Positions 8,087 to 16,579 are shown, numbered from the stretch's first letter. The stretch is 17,808 nt of DNA from JBHIFB01 sp046760905 (GCA_046760905.1 JBHIFB010000057.1:1-17808), one strand, 5' to 3'. The notes: generated by a model from the letters alone, not told the origin. A program made the numbers and translations.

Positions 8087-8175
8087 ATCGCTGCCGCATG
8101 AAAAAGGATATCCCTCTTTGGCGGGATCAGGACCACCATTCTGAACTAACCTTCCAGAGATTCGATATACCTTTG

Positions 8176-8204
8176 TTGACAAAATATGAGAGCTGGTTTA
8201 TAAT
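8176..8204 (+). promoter_or_regulatory. Consensus sigma70 promoter
   Basis: TTGACA (8176-8181) and TATAAT (8199-8204) are separated by exactly 17 bp, a perfect match to the housekeeping consensus. It lies in the 145-bp gap after the GH130 gene. The transcript would begin near 8211, about 20 nt before the TTG at 8232, and include the GGGAGC ribosome site. It marks the start of a new transcription unit separate from the glycan cluster. Confidence 0.85.
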
Positions 8205-8231
8205 GATTTATTCCTGATTTGGGAGCTTTAA

Positions 8232-9245
8232 TTGAACCTTATATGGAGAATACGAAATAAGCTTCTTATATCGCTAGCCTTCGGAGCGGTAATTTTCATC
8301 GGATTAAGCGCTTACGCCGATTTCGGCCAGCTGACCAAAGCGATCAAAGAGTTCAAGTGGTTCTTGATTCCTTTCATACTATCACTCGCATTTACGAGCT
8401 ACCTCCTCAGATTCATGAAATGGCACTACTACCTAAAAACACTAGGCATCCCCCTTTCCAAGAAAAACAGCCTGCTCATATTCCTCTCGGGTCTAATCAT
8501 GTCAATAACACCTGGGAAAATGGGTGAAGTTCTGAAATCGTTCCTGCTCAAACAGGTTAATGGAACCGCAATAAGCCGCTCAGCTCCGGTTGTCGTTGCC
8601 GAACGTCTCACTGATGTGATCGGTCTGATGGTGCTTTCCCTGGGCGGTGTTGCTGCATATAAATTCGGAGAAAAAGTCCTATTCATTGTTGGCATACTAC
8701 TGGCCGGCTTCATAATCGTGATAAGCACAAAACCTCTCTGCATGAGTCTCATAGGGCTTTTCGGGAAAATACCGCTCCTTTCACGCCTCGTGCAGAAAAT
8801 CCATACAGCATATGAGAGCATATTTCAACTTCTGAACATTAAAACGCTTATCTGGTCGACAATCCTGAGCATCGCAGCGTGGTCGGTGGAATGTTCCGGG
8901 TTCTACCTCACCCTAAGGGGATTCCATGTATACTTCCACCCAACAAGGACCGCCTTCATTTATGCTTTTTCCATAATTGCCGGGGCAGTGACCATGCTTC
9001 CCGGTGGCATCGGCATCACCGAAGGAAGCATGACGGGCCTGTTAATGGGAGCTGCGATGCCGAAGTTCCAGGCGGTTGCGACAACACTACTTTTCAGGGT
9101 CTGCACTCTCTGGTTCGCTGTCCTCGTTGGCGCCGTTGTACTCCTGATTTTCCAGAAGAAGTTTGGAGATGCCCCTCTTCCCGTAGAATTGAATTCACCT
9201 GTCAGCCTGGGAAGAGCTCACAGGAAGGATAGACCTCATGAATGA
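8232..9245 (+). CDS. Flippase-like/LPG-synthase-TM family membrane protein (UPF0104)
   Basis: A 337-residue polytopic inner-membrane protein with about eight hydrophobic segments. It carries the landmarks of the lysylphosphatidylglycerol synthase transmembrane family (PF03706): SITPGKMGEVLKSFLL (91-106), AERLTDVIG (123-131) and TMLPGGIGITEGSM (254-267). It lacks the C-terminal soluble aminoacyl-transferase domain of MprF. Members without that domain are often annotated as lipid or glycolipid flippase-like proteins near polysaccharide genes, and a role in moving a lipid-linked product is inference. The start is TTG with GGGAGC 5 nt upstream, and a perfect sigma70 promoter is just ahead. The C-terminal tail (about 308-337) is charged and cytosolic-looking. 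Its last 8 bp overlap the following small gene. Confidence 0.85.
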   Translation: MNLIWRIRNKLLISLAFGAVIFIGLSAYADFGQLTKAIKEFKWFLIPFILSLAFTSYLLRFMKWHYYLKTLGIPLSKKNSLLIFLSGLIMSITPGKMGEVLKSFLLKQVNGTAISRSAPVVVAERLTDVIGLMVLSLGGVAAYKFGEKVLFIVGILLAGFIIVISTKPLCMSLIGLFGKIPLLSRLVQKIHTAYESIFQLLNIKTLIWSTILSIAAWSVECSGFYLTLRGFHVYFHPTRTAFIYAFSIIAGAVTMLPGGIGITEGSMTGLLMGAAMPKFQAVATTLLFRVCTLWFAVLVGAVVLLIFQKKFGDAPLPVELNSPVSLGRAHRKDRPHE

Positions 9246-9495
9246 AAAAGAAGAGACCTCCCCACACCGTGGGGAACATAAAGGCCCGCACCTCTCATTG
9301 AACGTCGACCTCGAGGACGCTTCCATTCACCCTGACAGGATTGCGGCTTCGGTGGCTATCGCCTTTTACAGGGAATTGAGGAGGCACAACTTCAACAACA
9401 ATCAGATCATCAAGGTTGCATCCGAGCTCATAGACTGTCTCAATAAAAGTCTCGAAGGGTACAAGAGGAAAATGGAAAAGGATCAGGAGCGGTAG
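9238..9495 (+). CDS. Small helical protein of unknown function
   Basis: An 85-residue protein that I do not recognise. The N-terminal ~20 residues are polar and likely disordered. Residues about 33-80 form two predicted amphipathic helices, IAASVAIAFYRELRRHNF and NNQIIKVASELIDCLNKSL, ending in a very basic/acidic tail. No membrane segment, signal peptide or metal site is visible. The ATG overlaps the upstream stop codon region by 8 bp and has AGGAAGG 9 nt upstream, so it is likely translated together with the flippase-like gene. Its 3' end runs 13 bp into the opposing queC gene. Good ribosome site, coupling and protein-like composition support a real gene; the function is open. Confidence 0.7.
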   Translation: MNEKEETSPHRGEHKGPHLSLNVDLEDASIHPDRIAASVAIAFYRELRRHNFNNNQIIKVASELIDCLNKSLEGYKRKMEKDQER

Positions 9496-10163
9496 GGAAG
9501 CGGGTCACTTACACCGGCCTCCTTGAACCCGCGCATCCTGATGAGACAGCTTTCACATTCACCGCATGCGATATCCTCCCGCTCGTAACAGGACCATGTC
9601 AGATGGAAGGGAGCGCGGAGCTCCAGGCCTAAGGTGACGATCTCCGATTTTTTCATGCCAATGAGCGGGGTTAATACCTCTATAACGGTTTCAGGACGGG
9701 TTCCGAGCTCTATTACTTTATTGAAAGCTTCGTAGAAAACCTTACGACAATCCGGATATCCTGAGCTATCCTCCTCTACCGCACCTATGTATATTCTTCG
9801 CGCCCCAATAACCTCGGCCCAGGAAACCGCCATCGACAGAAGCTGGGCGTTTCTGAAAGGCACGTAGGTGGAAGGAATGGTATCCTGTCCGAGTTTCTTA
9901 CCGGTCTCGATGCTCATCTGTATATCGGTGAGACTGGACCCACCAATATCCTTGAGATGAGAAAGCTCGGTCACGAGCCTCATTTCCACTCCGTAGTAAT
10001 CAGCGATGTCGTGAAACGCTCTTAATTCCCTCTCTTCAGTCCTCTGTCCATAGTTCACATGAAGGAATGCCAGTTCGCACTCCTTTCTCGCCACAGCGGC
10101 ACTCACACAGCTGTCCATACCACCACTCACCAGAACCACTGCAAGGATGTTCCTGTTCTTCAC
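9483..10163 (-). CDS. queC: 7-cyano-7-deazaguanine synthase QueC
   Basis: A 226-residue ATP-dependent enzyme converting 7-carboxy-7-deazaguanine to preQ0 with ammonia, in the queuosine (or archaeosine/7-deazaguanine) pathway. The PP-loop is SGGMDS (13-18). HVNYGQR (35-41) and YVPFRN (100-105) are standard QueC landmarks. The zinc site is complete, with Cys192, Cys200, Cys203 and Cys206 (SCYEREDIACGECESC). Length is typical. The GTG start has GAGAGGGG upstream, and the preceding queE stop overlaps it by 4 bp (GTGA), so translation is coupled. It is the last gene of the minus-strand block and converges on the 85-residue gene. preQ0 reductase (queF) and tgt are not in the window. Confidence 0.97.
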   Translation of the reverse strand: MKNRNILAVVLVSGGMDSCVSAAVARKECELAFLHVNYGQRTEERELRAFHDIADYYGVEMRLVTELSHLKDIGGSSLTDIQMSIETGKKLGQDTIPSTYVPFRNAQLLSMAVSWAEVIGARRIYIGAVEEDSSGYPDCRKVFYEAFNKVIELGTRPETVIEVLTPLIGMKKSEIVTLGLELRAPFHLTWSCYEREDIACGECESCLIRMRGFKEAGVSDPLPYRS

Positions 10164-10795
10164 CTGCCCCTCTCGTCAGGTTTCCATATGTATTTGTGAA
10201 TCTGTAGGTTCAAACGCGCACTGATTCCATCTTCGAGCATCCATGAAGCCAGTTCATTCGGTTCAATGCAGCCGTGGGCTGGCGATAGAAGCACGATGTG
10301 TCTTTCATCGAGCCTTTTCTCCTCGATGATATTCCTTGCCCATACGTAATCATCTTGTGATGAGATAACGAACTTTATCTCATCTTTCTCATTCAACACT
10401 TCGAAGTTGCTCCACATTATGTCATGGGAATGTCCGCTACCGGGACACTTCACGTCCATTATCTTCACAGCCCTCGGATCAAGTTGAGAGATGTCTACAG
10501 TTCCATTGGTTTCGACAAGAACATCATAACCGAATTCGAGCAATCTGGCTGCGAGATCGGGACATTCTCTCTGAAGAAGCGGTTCTCCGCCGGTTATCTC
10601 GACGGTGCGACACTTATACCTTTTAACTTTTGCTACAACCTCTTCCACCGATAATTCAGTCCCCTCGTGGTATGCATAAATGGTATCACAGTATCTGCAC
10701 CTCAAATTACAGCCGGCAAGCCTGATGAAGACGCACGGTATCCCCTGATATGTCGATTCGCCCTGTATGCTGAAGAAGATCTCGTTGACTTTCAT
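10160..10795 (-). CDS. queE: 7-carboxy-7-deazaguanine synthase QueE
   Basis: A 211-residue radical-SAM enzyme that converts 6-carboxytetrahydropterin to 7-carboxy-7-deazaguanine. The [4Fe-4S] cluster motif is C-x3-C-x2-C (Cys29, 33, 36, in AGCNLRCRYCDT), followed by the SAM-binding TGGEPL (68-73). The C-terminal LNLQIHKYIW is a QueE hallmark. The ATG at 10795 gives the family-typical opening MKVNEIFFSIQGE and sits 4 nt after the queD stop. A GTG at 10837 would add 14 residues and overlap queD by 38 bp; it has GGAAGAGG upstream and cannot be excluded, but the extra residues lack family character. Confidence 0.95.
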   Translation of the reverse strand: MKVNEIFFSIQGESTYQGIPCVFIRLAGCNLRCRYCDTIYAYHEGTELSVEEVVAKVKRYKCRTVEITGGEPLLQRECPDLAARLLEFGYDVLVETNGTVDISQLDPRAVKIMDVKCPGSGHSHDIMWSNFEVLNEKDEIKFVISSQDDYVWARNIIEEKRLDERHIVLLSPAHGCIEPNELASWMLEDGISARLNLQIHKYIWKPDERGR

Positions 10796-10799
10796 GACT

Positions 10800-11177
10800 T
10801 TATTCGGAATAGGAGACGGAGTATCTGTCGGTCTCACTCACTTCAACCTCTTCCAGGGACACTCCGGGGGGGAGGCGCTTCAGCGTTTCGTGGTAGAGAT
10901 ATGCAGCAAGGTTTTCTGCGGTCGGGTTCATTTCCCTGAACACCTCCAGGGTGTCAAGGTTTCTGTGGTCCAGCCTGCTTGTAACCTCCTCCAGGATTTG
11001 AGAGATGTCTTTAAAATCGATTGCCATGCCCAGATCATCGAGCGTCTGGCGTGATACCACAACCTTCACACGCCAGTTGTGTCCATGTACCCTCTCACAA
11101 GGCCCAGCGTAATCCCTCAGACTGTGGGCGCTGGAGAAGCTTGACTTCACCGCAATCTTATACAGTGACTTCGTCAA
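10800..11177 (-). CDS. queD: 6-carboxy-5,6,7,8-tetrahydropterin synthase QueD
   Basis: A 125-residue enzyme of the PTPS fold that converts dihydroneopterin triphosphate to 6-carboxytetrahydropterin, the first committed step toward preQ0. The zinc ligands are His18 (FSSAHSL), His31 and His33 within CERVHGHNW, with catalytic Cys27. LDHRNLD (69-75) supplies the catalytic Asp/His pair and NPTAENLA the pterin-site segment, with SETDRY near the end. The TTG start gives the expected N-terminus and lies 20 bp inside the 3' end of smc in another frame, with GAAGAGG about 13 nt upstream. It is therefore likely translated from the smc transcript. The first two or three residues are uncertain; a later GTG exists but would cut the first strand. 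Confidence 0.95.
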   Translation of the reverse strand: MTKSLYKIAVKSSFSSAHSLRDYAGPCERVHGHNWRVKVVVSRQTLDDLGMAIDFKDISQILEEVTSRLDHRNLDTLEVFREMNPTAENLAAYLYHETLKRLPPGVSLEEVEVSETDRYSVSYSE

Positions 11178-14100
11178 CTATTTGAATCGCCTCTTCTGTT
11201 TTCTGATGCTTCTTACTACCATTCCCATCCAACTTGATGGAAACCACCTTCGAAACACCTGGTTCCTCCATGGAAACTCCGTACATATAATCCGCCGCTT
11301 CCATCGTCCTCTTGTTGTGAGTGATGATGATGAATTGAGTACGGTCACTGTACTCCTTCAACATTGATGTGAATCTCAATATGTTCGCATCGTCGAGTGG
11401 CGCATCGACCTCATCGAGAATACAGAATGGACTCGATTTTACAAGATAGAGGCTGAAAAGAAAGGCAATTGCAGCAAGAGCCCTCTCACCACCGGAAAGC
11501 AGTTCGATGGACTGCTGCCTCTTTCCTTTCGGCCTTGCGAAAATCCTTATCTCGCTCTCTAATAGGTCCGTAGCATCTGAAAGTTCCAATCCGGCATCCC
11601 CTCCCCGGAAGAGCGTTGAAAATATGTTCGTGAAGTTTTCCCTGACCTCATCGAATGTCTTTCGGAACAAGTCCCTTGCAACCCTGTTAAGCCTGCGAAT
11701 GGTATGCTCTAAATCCTCCCTGGACTTGCAAAGATCGTCTCTCTGGGCTGTGAGGAAATCATAGCGTTCTTTCGCGCTCTCGTATTCCTCCAGGGCGACC
11801 ATGTTCACAGAGCCCATATAATGTATCTTCCTCTTGATATCAGCTAGCTCGGATTCGAGTTCTTCTGTGTCTGTGCCGATCTCATCCGTACAACTCAAGC
11901 CATCTAAATCGATCTTTCTATCATACTCATCTTCTATCCTTCGGACAAGCGCATCAATAGTCATTGATAATTCTTTCTTGCGTACAAGATATCCGTTGCG
12001 TTCCTGGTAAATCCCTTCCAGAGCGCTTCTCATATCCTCGAGGCTCGCACCCACATCCTCTGCTTCCCGTCTCTCTATTCTGAGTTTCTCTTCTTCCTCG
12101 TTGAGGAACCCGGTCAACGCCTTAACCCTTGACCTCTCAAGCTCCAAGCCGTTTTCAAGGTCACCGATATGCGCGGTTAACGATTCGATTTTCTCCTGCA
12201 GTGAATGTTCCTCTTCATCTCTGGCCCTGAGCTCGGATTCCAATTCATCTATTTGATCGCACAGTTTCTTCCTAAGTATCTTCACTTCCCTGAGTCGTGA
12301 GGAAAGAGCGGCCACGTCAACCTTGAGGTCACTCGTTACACCACGTTCTATTTTCTCCGAGTCCCTGAGCGCATCCAGTTCCTTCTCCATCTTTGCCCGA
12401 GCCTCCCGCAGTTCATCCAGCTTCAAAGTCCGTTCACACAGACTCTCCTCTATGCCTCTCAGAAGAGATCCTTTCTCTTCGAGCATTGCAATGATCGAGG
12501 TGTGCTCTGATCGTAGCCTCTCATGCTCTCTCCTTTTCGTCTCCAGCTCCACGGACACACGATGTGCTCTTGCTTCTTTCCCTTGCAACTGGAGGGAGTG
12601 ATTATGCAAGGCCGATGCGAGCTTTGATCTTCCTCGCTCGATGTTCTTTATCTCTCCTTCGACCTCGGTCAGTTGAGCGTGCGCAAGGGTGAGATCCTGC
12701 ATTATCTGGTCTCCCTGGGCATTAAGGTCCGCGAAAGTCTCGGTTGACCTTTCTAAGTCCTTTCCACCGGTGAGCATACCCCTTCTCACCATGAAGCTGT
12801 CATCAGTAGAGGCGAAGGTGATGCCATCATAGGATCGCATGACGAGCTCTCTCAAATCAGAATTGGCGGGAACAAGCATAAGATTGCCAAACAGGTAATC
12901 CTTGAGAGAGGAAAATTTCTCCGGGCACTCCACAAAAGCTGATGCCCGGAGTGCGCCTTCGATGTCAGGTGGCTCAAACGGTTCGGTTACGGTGGTCTCG
13001 AGTGAAATTATCGAGACTGTACCGATTCCTTTCTCCCTCAATGAAGAGATGAGTTCCAATGCTGTCTCAAGATCCTCTGTGACGACACTATTATCGAATT
13101 CTCTCAAGAAACTTTGCAGGATCCTACTGTAGCCATTACTTATGACGAGCAAGTCGGCGACTCTCCAGACCGGTTTCCCTACCTCTTTTCCATATTCTAT
13201 TGCATAATCGATGGCACTCGTATGACATCCACCGTCACCACCGCCTTTCAAGATTTCGAGCCTGGCATTCACATTATTGAACTCGAGTTCTTTTTCCCGT
13301 TCGACTCGAATGTAGGATTCCCTGCGAACGAAAAGTTCTTGATATTTCTGCTCGGTATCCCTCAATTCAGCTTGCAGCTTATTCACTATTTCTGTGAGCT
13401 TTCTTATCTCATCTGAGAGGCTTACCCCCTCAACTTCCAAACCCTCCACCACATCACTTTCTCCATCCAGGATTGATTCCAGTTCACTCTTCCGCTTCGC
13501 CAGACCACCTATCTCCTCCCTTAGTGATATCTTACATGCCTCCTCCCTGAGGCTCGACTTGTACTCTTCTTCCATGCTCTGCCGCATCGCATCGAGATGG
13601 ATCATCAGTTCCTCGAGTCGCTTATTCAGCTCGGCGGTTTTTACCTCCTGTCTGGTCTGCCTCTCCTCTGCCACGGTTAGCTTTGCTTCAACATCTCCAA
13701 TCCTCTCCTCAACGCGCTCCTTCTCAATGCAGAGTGATGAACGTTTCTGCAGGAGTTCATCCCTTTCCGAACCAATTCGTCCCAGCCTCTCCCTGGCGAG
13801 ACGCAATCTCTCCCTTGCCAGCCTCAGGTCACCATCCAGCTCGTTCTTCCTCGCTTGAGAAGCTTCGATCTCGATTCGTCTCCTTCTGATCTCCTCCTCG
13901 AGTCTCCCGGCTCTTTCACGCGATTTTGCAATCTGCCTGCTCCCTTCCTCCACAACCGACTTCCTTGCCAGGACCTGCTCCTCCAGTTCACTGAGCCTGC
14001 TGGTAACTTCCTTCTCCTCTCGGGAAAGCCTTGAAATCTTCAATGAAGAAAGATACACATCCAACTCTTCCTGCCTCTCACGGTACTGCTTGTACCTCCT

Positions 14101-14736
14101 TGCCTTTTTCACATGCCTGCCGAGGCTGTCGACGTTCCTCTCGACCTCACTGATTATATCACCCAGCCTCCTCAGATCAGACTCAACCGCTTCAAGCTTT
14201 TTCCTCGCCAGGTGCCTTTTTCTCTTGTAGCTTGCCACACCCGCCGCCTCCTCAATGAGCTCTCTCCTGCTACTGGTGGAATCATCCAGAATCATGTCAA
14301 CAAGCTTCTGGTCAATCAGAGAGTACTCGATCAATCCAAGTCCTGTGCCTGCGATGAGATCCGTAATATCCTTCAGTCTTACCTGGCTTTTGTTGATCAT
14401 GTAATGGCTCTCGCCAGATTTAAAGAGGCGTCTCGTGAGTGATACCTCTGAAAAGGCGATGGGCAGCTCACCCATTTCGTTTGAAAGGGTAATTGTCACT
14501 TCAGCAAGACCCAGCGGTTTGCGGGTGGCTGTTCCCTTGAATATAGCATCATCCATCCTCTCACCCCGAAGCATCCTTGGGTTCTGCTCACCCAAAACCC
14601 ACCTCATCGCATCTACGAAATTGCTCTTGCCGCACCCGTTGGGCCCAACGATTACTGTAATGCCCGGATGAAAAACAAGAGAGGTCTTTTTTGGAAACGA
14701 CTTGAATCCGATAAGCTCCAGTCCGAGTAGCTTCAA
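11158..14736 (-). CDS. smc: Chromosome segregation protein SMC
   Basis: A 1192-residue SMC ATPase that compacts and segregates the chromosome, normally with ScpA and ScpB (neither is in the window). The N-terminal head has Walker A GPNGCGKSN (31-39) and WVLGEQNPR with the Q-loop Gln51. Coiled coil runs about 170-495. The hinge is about 498-660 and ends RRGMLTGGK. The returning coil runs about 665-1030. The C-terminal head has signature LSGGERALAA (from 1080) and Walker B CILDEVDAP (Asp1108, Glu1109). Length is normal and all catalytic residues are kept. The start is TTG with GGAGG 4 nt upstream and gives the family-typical KLLGLELIGFKSF. queD overlaps its end by 20 bp; 76 bp separate it from the SPOR protein upstream. 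Confidence 0.98.
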   Translation of the reverse strand: MKLLGLELIGFKSFPKKTSLVFHPGITVIVGPNGCGKSNFVDAMRWVLGEQNPRMLRGERMDDAIFKGTATRKPLGLAEVTITLSNEMGELPIAFSEVSLTRRLFKSGESHYMINKSQVRLKDITDLIAGTGLGLIEYSLIDQKLVDMILDDSTSSRRELIEEAAGVASYKRKRHLARKKLEAVESDLRRLGDIISEVERNVDSLGRHVKKARRYKQYRERQEELDVYLSSLKISRLSREEKEVTSRLSELEEQVLARKSVVEEGSRQIAKSRERAGRLEEEIRRRRIEIEASQARKNELDGDLRLARERLRLARERLGRIGSERDELLQKRSSLCIEKERVEERIGDVEAKLTVAEERQTRQEVKTAELNKRLEELMIHLDAMRQSMEEEYKSSLREEACKISLREEIGGLAKRKSELESILDGESDVVEGLEVEGVSLSDEIRKLTEIVNKLQAELRDTEQKYQELFVRRESYIRVEREKELEFNNVNARLEILKGGGDGGCHTSAIDYAIEYGKEVGKPVWRVADLLVISNGYSRILQSFLREFDNSVVTEDLETALELISSLREKGIGTVSIISLETTVTEPFEPPDIEGALRASAFVECPEKFSSLKDYLFGNLMLVPANSDLRELVMRSYDGITFASTDDSFMVRRGMLTGGKDLERSTETFADLNAQGDQIMQDLTLAHAQLTEVEGEIKNIERGRSKLASALHNHSLQLQGKEARAHRVSVELETKRREHERLRSEHTSIIAMLEEKGSLLRGIEESLCERTLKLDELREARAKMEKELDALRDSEKIERGVTSDLKVDVAALSSRLREVKILRKKLCDQIDELESELRARDEEEHSLQEKIESLTAHIGDLENGLELERSRVKALTGFLNEEEEKLRIERREAEDVGASLEDMRSALEGIYQERNGYLVRKKELSMTIDALVRRIEDEYDRKIDLDGLSCTDEIGTDTEELESELADIKRKIHYMGSVNMVALEEYESAKERYDFLTAQRDDLCKSREDLEHTIRRLNRVARDLFRKTFDEVRENFTNIFSTLFRGGDAGLELSDATDLLESEIRIFARPKGKRQQSIELLSGGERALAAIAFLFSLYLVKSSPFCILDEVDAPLDDANILRFTSMLKEYSDRTQFIIITHNKRTMEAADYMYGVSMEEPGVSKVVSIKLDGNGSKKHQKTEEAIQIVDEVTV

Positions 14737-14740
14737 CTTT

Positions 14741-14746
14741 CCTCCA
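14741..14746 (-). promoter_or_regulatory. Ribosome binding site supporting the TTG start of smc
   Basis: On the minus strand TGGAGG (14746-14741) is followed by AAAG and then TTG at 14736. The strong site and the conserved N-terminal KLLGLELIG together fix this non-ATG start. Confidence 0.7.
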
Positions 14747-14812
14747 GATTACAGGGCTTAATGGAAGATTTCGTCAAATTACCGAGTCAGTACTCTTATT
14801 GACAGTGTGGAA

Positions 14813-16579
14813 TTATCCCTCTCTCTCCACCAGTTCCAGATGGAGTTGTTTTCCGCTGAGTATGCCCTCCAGCGTGGCAGCTTGCTCTCTACCCTGAAAT
14901 GCACCTACGAACACTCTGTATCTTCCGACTCCCTCTGATTCCTGCATGACCATATAGGGAAACAGGCCCTTTTCATAAAGAGGCTTCATTGCTCCGACTG
15001 CTGACTTCCGGTCTGTCCACTCACCAACCAGAAAAGCAAATGGTGTCTTAATCACTCGGCCATCTTCAAGGATACCAGCCTCGAGGAGCTTGTCTACCTC
15101 ATTCTGTGCTTCGCCCTTGTCCCGGTAAGATCCAATCATCAACCTCGTCCACATGCCTTTCCCGCGTATGTCCACCGGTACAAGATAAGCATCGAGTCCC
15201 TTTCCTTCAAGTTCATGAAGCCCCCTCCTCGCCCACCTTTCATCTGTATAAGATGCAACATTGATAGTAAAGAAATACTCTGCCAGCGGAAGAGTGGGGA
15301 CAGATGGTTGTGCTGCCGTTGTCACCTCGGTCGCCCCACTGGAAAGCTCCGGCTCTGAAGCAATCACCTCCGGTTCAGCTTGCATCTGTGCCTCTGTTGA
15401 CTGCTGGGCTTGGACCGGTGGGGATTCTGAATCCTCTTTAAGCACGATCACATCCTTCCTCCCATCGAAGTAGCCTCCCCACCATAAAAGACCTGCGAGA
15501 ATGATCACGAATAACACGAAAATCCCGAGGATCGGCCCCAGAAGTTCGAACCCTTTCTTCTCTTTCCTTCCAGAGAAATACATCTTCTTGCCCGGTTCGG
15601 GAAAGTCATCAGATTCATCCCGGTCTTCTTCGAGTGCTTCTCCCTGTTGGTAGGTTTCGTCCTCTTGATCTACCATCTGACCTCCGATTTGTTTACTGGT
15701 TTCCGAATCGACCGAAGGAGCTCTAAGTTTACTCTCTTCGGTGCTCAATCTCTGATGAACAGCCTCATATTTCCCGGTTAAGCTTTCTACCGACAAGAAT
15801 TCTTCTTTCTTCTCCCTGGCCCGTGAATGTATGAGTATATCCTGCGACCAGATAATGCCGAAGATACGATTTTCTCTTTTAAGCTTCTTGAGTAATTTTC
15901 TGATATCGTGAGGAATAGAGTACCTCTCCGAGAAAAAGAGCACTATTCCGTCGAAGCATGGAAGAATATGTTTAACACCGAGACCGCCTTCCCCCGAAGA
16001 AACTCCGAGTACGATCCCGGAATCAGGTACAAGCTCCTTGATTACACTCATCCAGGCGATTTCCTTCATCATATCCTGATTGAACTGAATCTGCTTGCCT
16101 GGCGTTATCAAGGAGAGACCGGGTATATTTGTTTCACGAATGATTTCAGAAATCGGTGTTCCAAGGAAAAGATGGTCAAGGAGCCCATCGAGGTTCCGCA
16201 TTCCAAGTAGCTTATGCAAGGTCGGGCTGTCGAATTCCAGGTCAATCAGATTAACCTTCAGGTTCTCGAAGGCAAATACTACGGAAAGGTTTATCGAAAC
16301 CTTTTTCAATCGTTCTTCACTCTCAGTGAGACCAAGTAGTAGTAACCTGTTCCCGGGCTCCAGGCTGCCAGTAGCGAAGAGTGCCTTATAAATTTTCAAG
16401 TATGGATGAAGGAATTTCGGATCTGCTGCTTCCGTGAGGAGGGGGAGCCTGTAACCCATTTCCTTCTCAACCGGGAATGGCAATTCGAAGAATGGCGCGT
16501 TTGGGAAGGTTTCCCATAGATACTTCACCCCATCCGTTCCCCTCAACAGGGACTTTCTTGAGAATTCTATTGGACTCAT
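14813..16579 (-). CDS. BY-kinase/ParA-like domain, single TM and two SPOR domains
   Basis: A 588-residue membrane protein. Residues about 75-250 resemble the cytosolic P-loop domain of bacterial tyrosine kinases (CpsD/Wzc type). They contain NLIDLEFDSPTLHKLLGM (110-127), equivalent to the Walker A' LIDxDxRRPxxHxxxG, and IPGLSLITPGKQ (152-163). The Walker A position reads LLGLTESEERLKKVSINLS, without GKS/GKT, and the Walker B equivalent (IVLGVSSGEGG) lacks the aspartates, so nucleotide binding is probably lost. An acidic linker (about 265-330) and a basic stretch (331-342) precede one TM helix (about 347-368). A Gln/Glu-rich spacer leads to tandem SPOR domains (about 434-505 and 513-583), which bind denuded peptidoglycan in known proteins. 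Topology: N-in, SPOR outside. The ATG has GAGGG about 8 nt upstream. No tyrosine cluster is present. Confidence 0.8.
   Translation of the reverse strand: MSPIEFSRKSLLRGTDGVKYLWETFPNAPFFELPFPVEKEMGYRLPLLTEAADPKFLHPYLKIYKALFATGSLEPGNRLLLLGLTESEERLKKVSINLSVVFAFENLKVNLIDLEFDSPTLHKLLGMRNLDGLLDHLFLGTPISEIIRETNIPGLSLITPGKQIQFNQDMMKEIAWMSVIKELVPDSGIVLGVSSGEGGLGVKHILPCFDGIVLFFSERYSIPHDIRKLLKKLKRENRIFGIIWSQDILIHSRAREKKEEFLSVESLTGKYEAVHQRLSTEESKLRAPSVDSETSKQIGGQMVDQEDETYQQGEALEEDRDESDDFPEPGKKMYFSGRKEKKGFELLGPILGIFVLFVIILAGLLWWGGYFDGRKDVIVLKEDSESPPVQAQQSTEAQMQAEPEVIASEPELSSGATEVTTAAQPSVPTLPLAEYFFTINVASYTDERWARRGLHELEGKGLDAYLVPVDIRGKGMWTRLMIGSYRDKGEAQNEVDKLLEAGILEDGRVIKTPFAFLVGEWTDRKSAVGAMKPLYEKGLFPYMVMQESEGVGRYRVFVGAFQGREQAATLEGILSGKQLHLELVEREG

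Noticed and set aside
8110..8127. ATCCC...GGGAT hairpin after the GH130 gene
   Set aside because: A five-bp stem with no T-run downstream; too weak for a terminator.
13394..13858. 154-codon plus-strand frame opposite smc
   Set aside because: Its Ser/Arg/Leu-rich translation is the typical antisense shadow of a Glu/Lys/Arg-rich coiled coil.
14748..14777. TTGACG-18 bp-TGTAAT on the minus strand ahead of smc
   Set aside because: The -10 ends only 12 bp before the start codon, so transcription would begin inside the ribosome site. It cannot serve the TTG at 14736.
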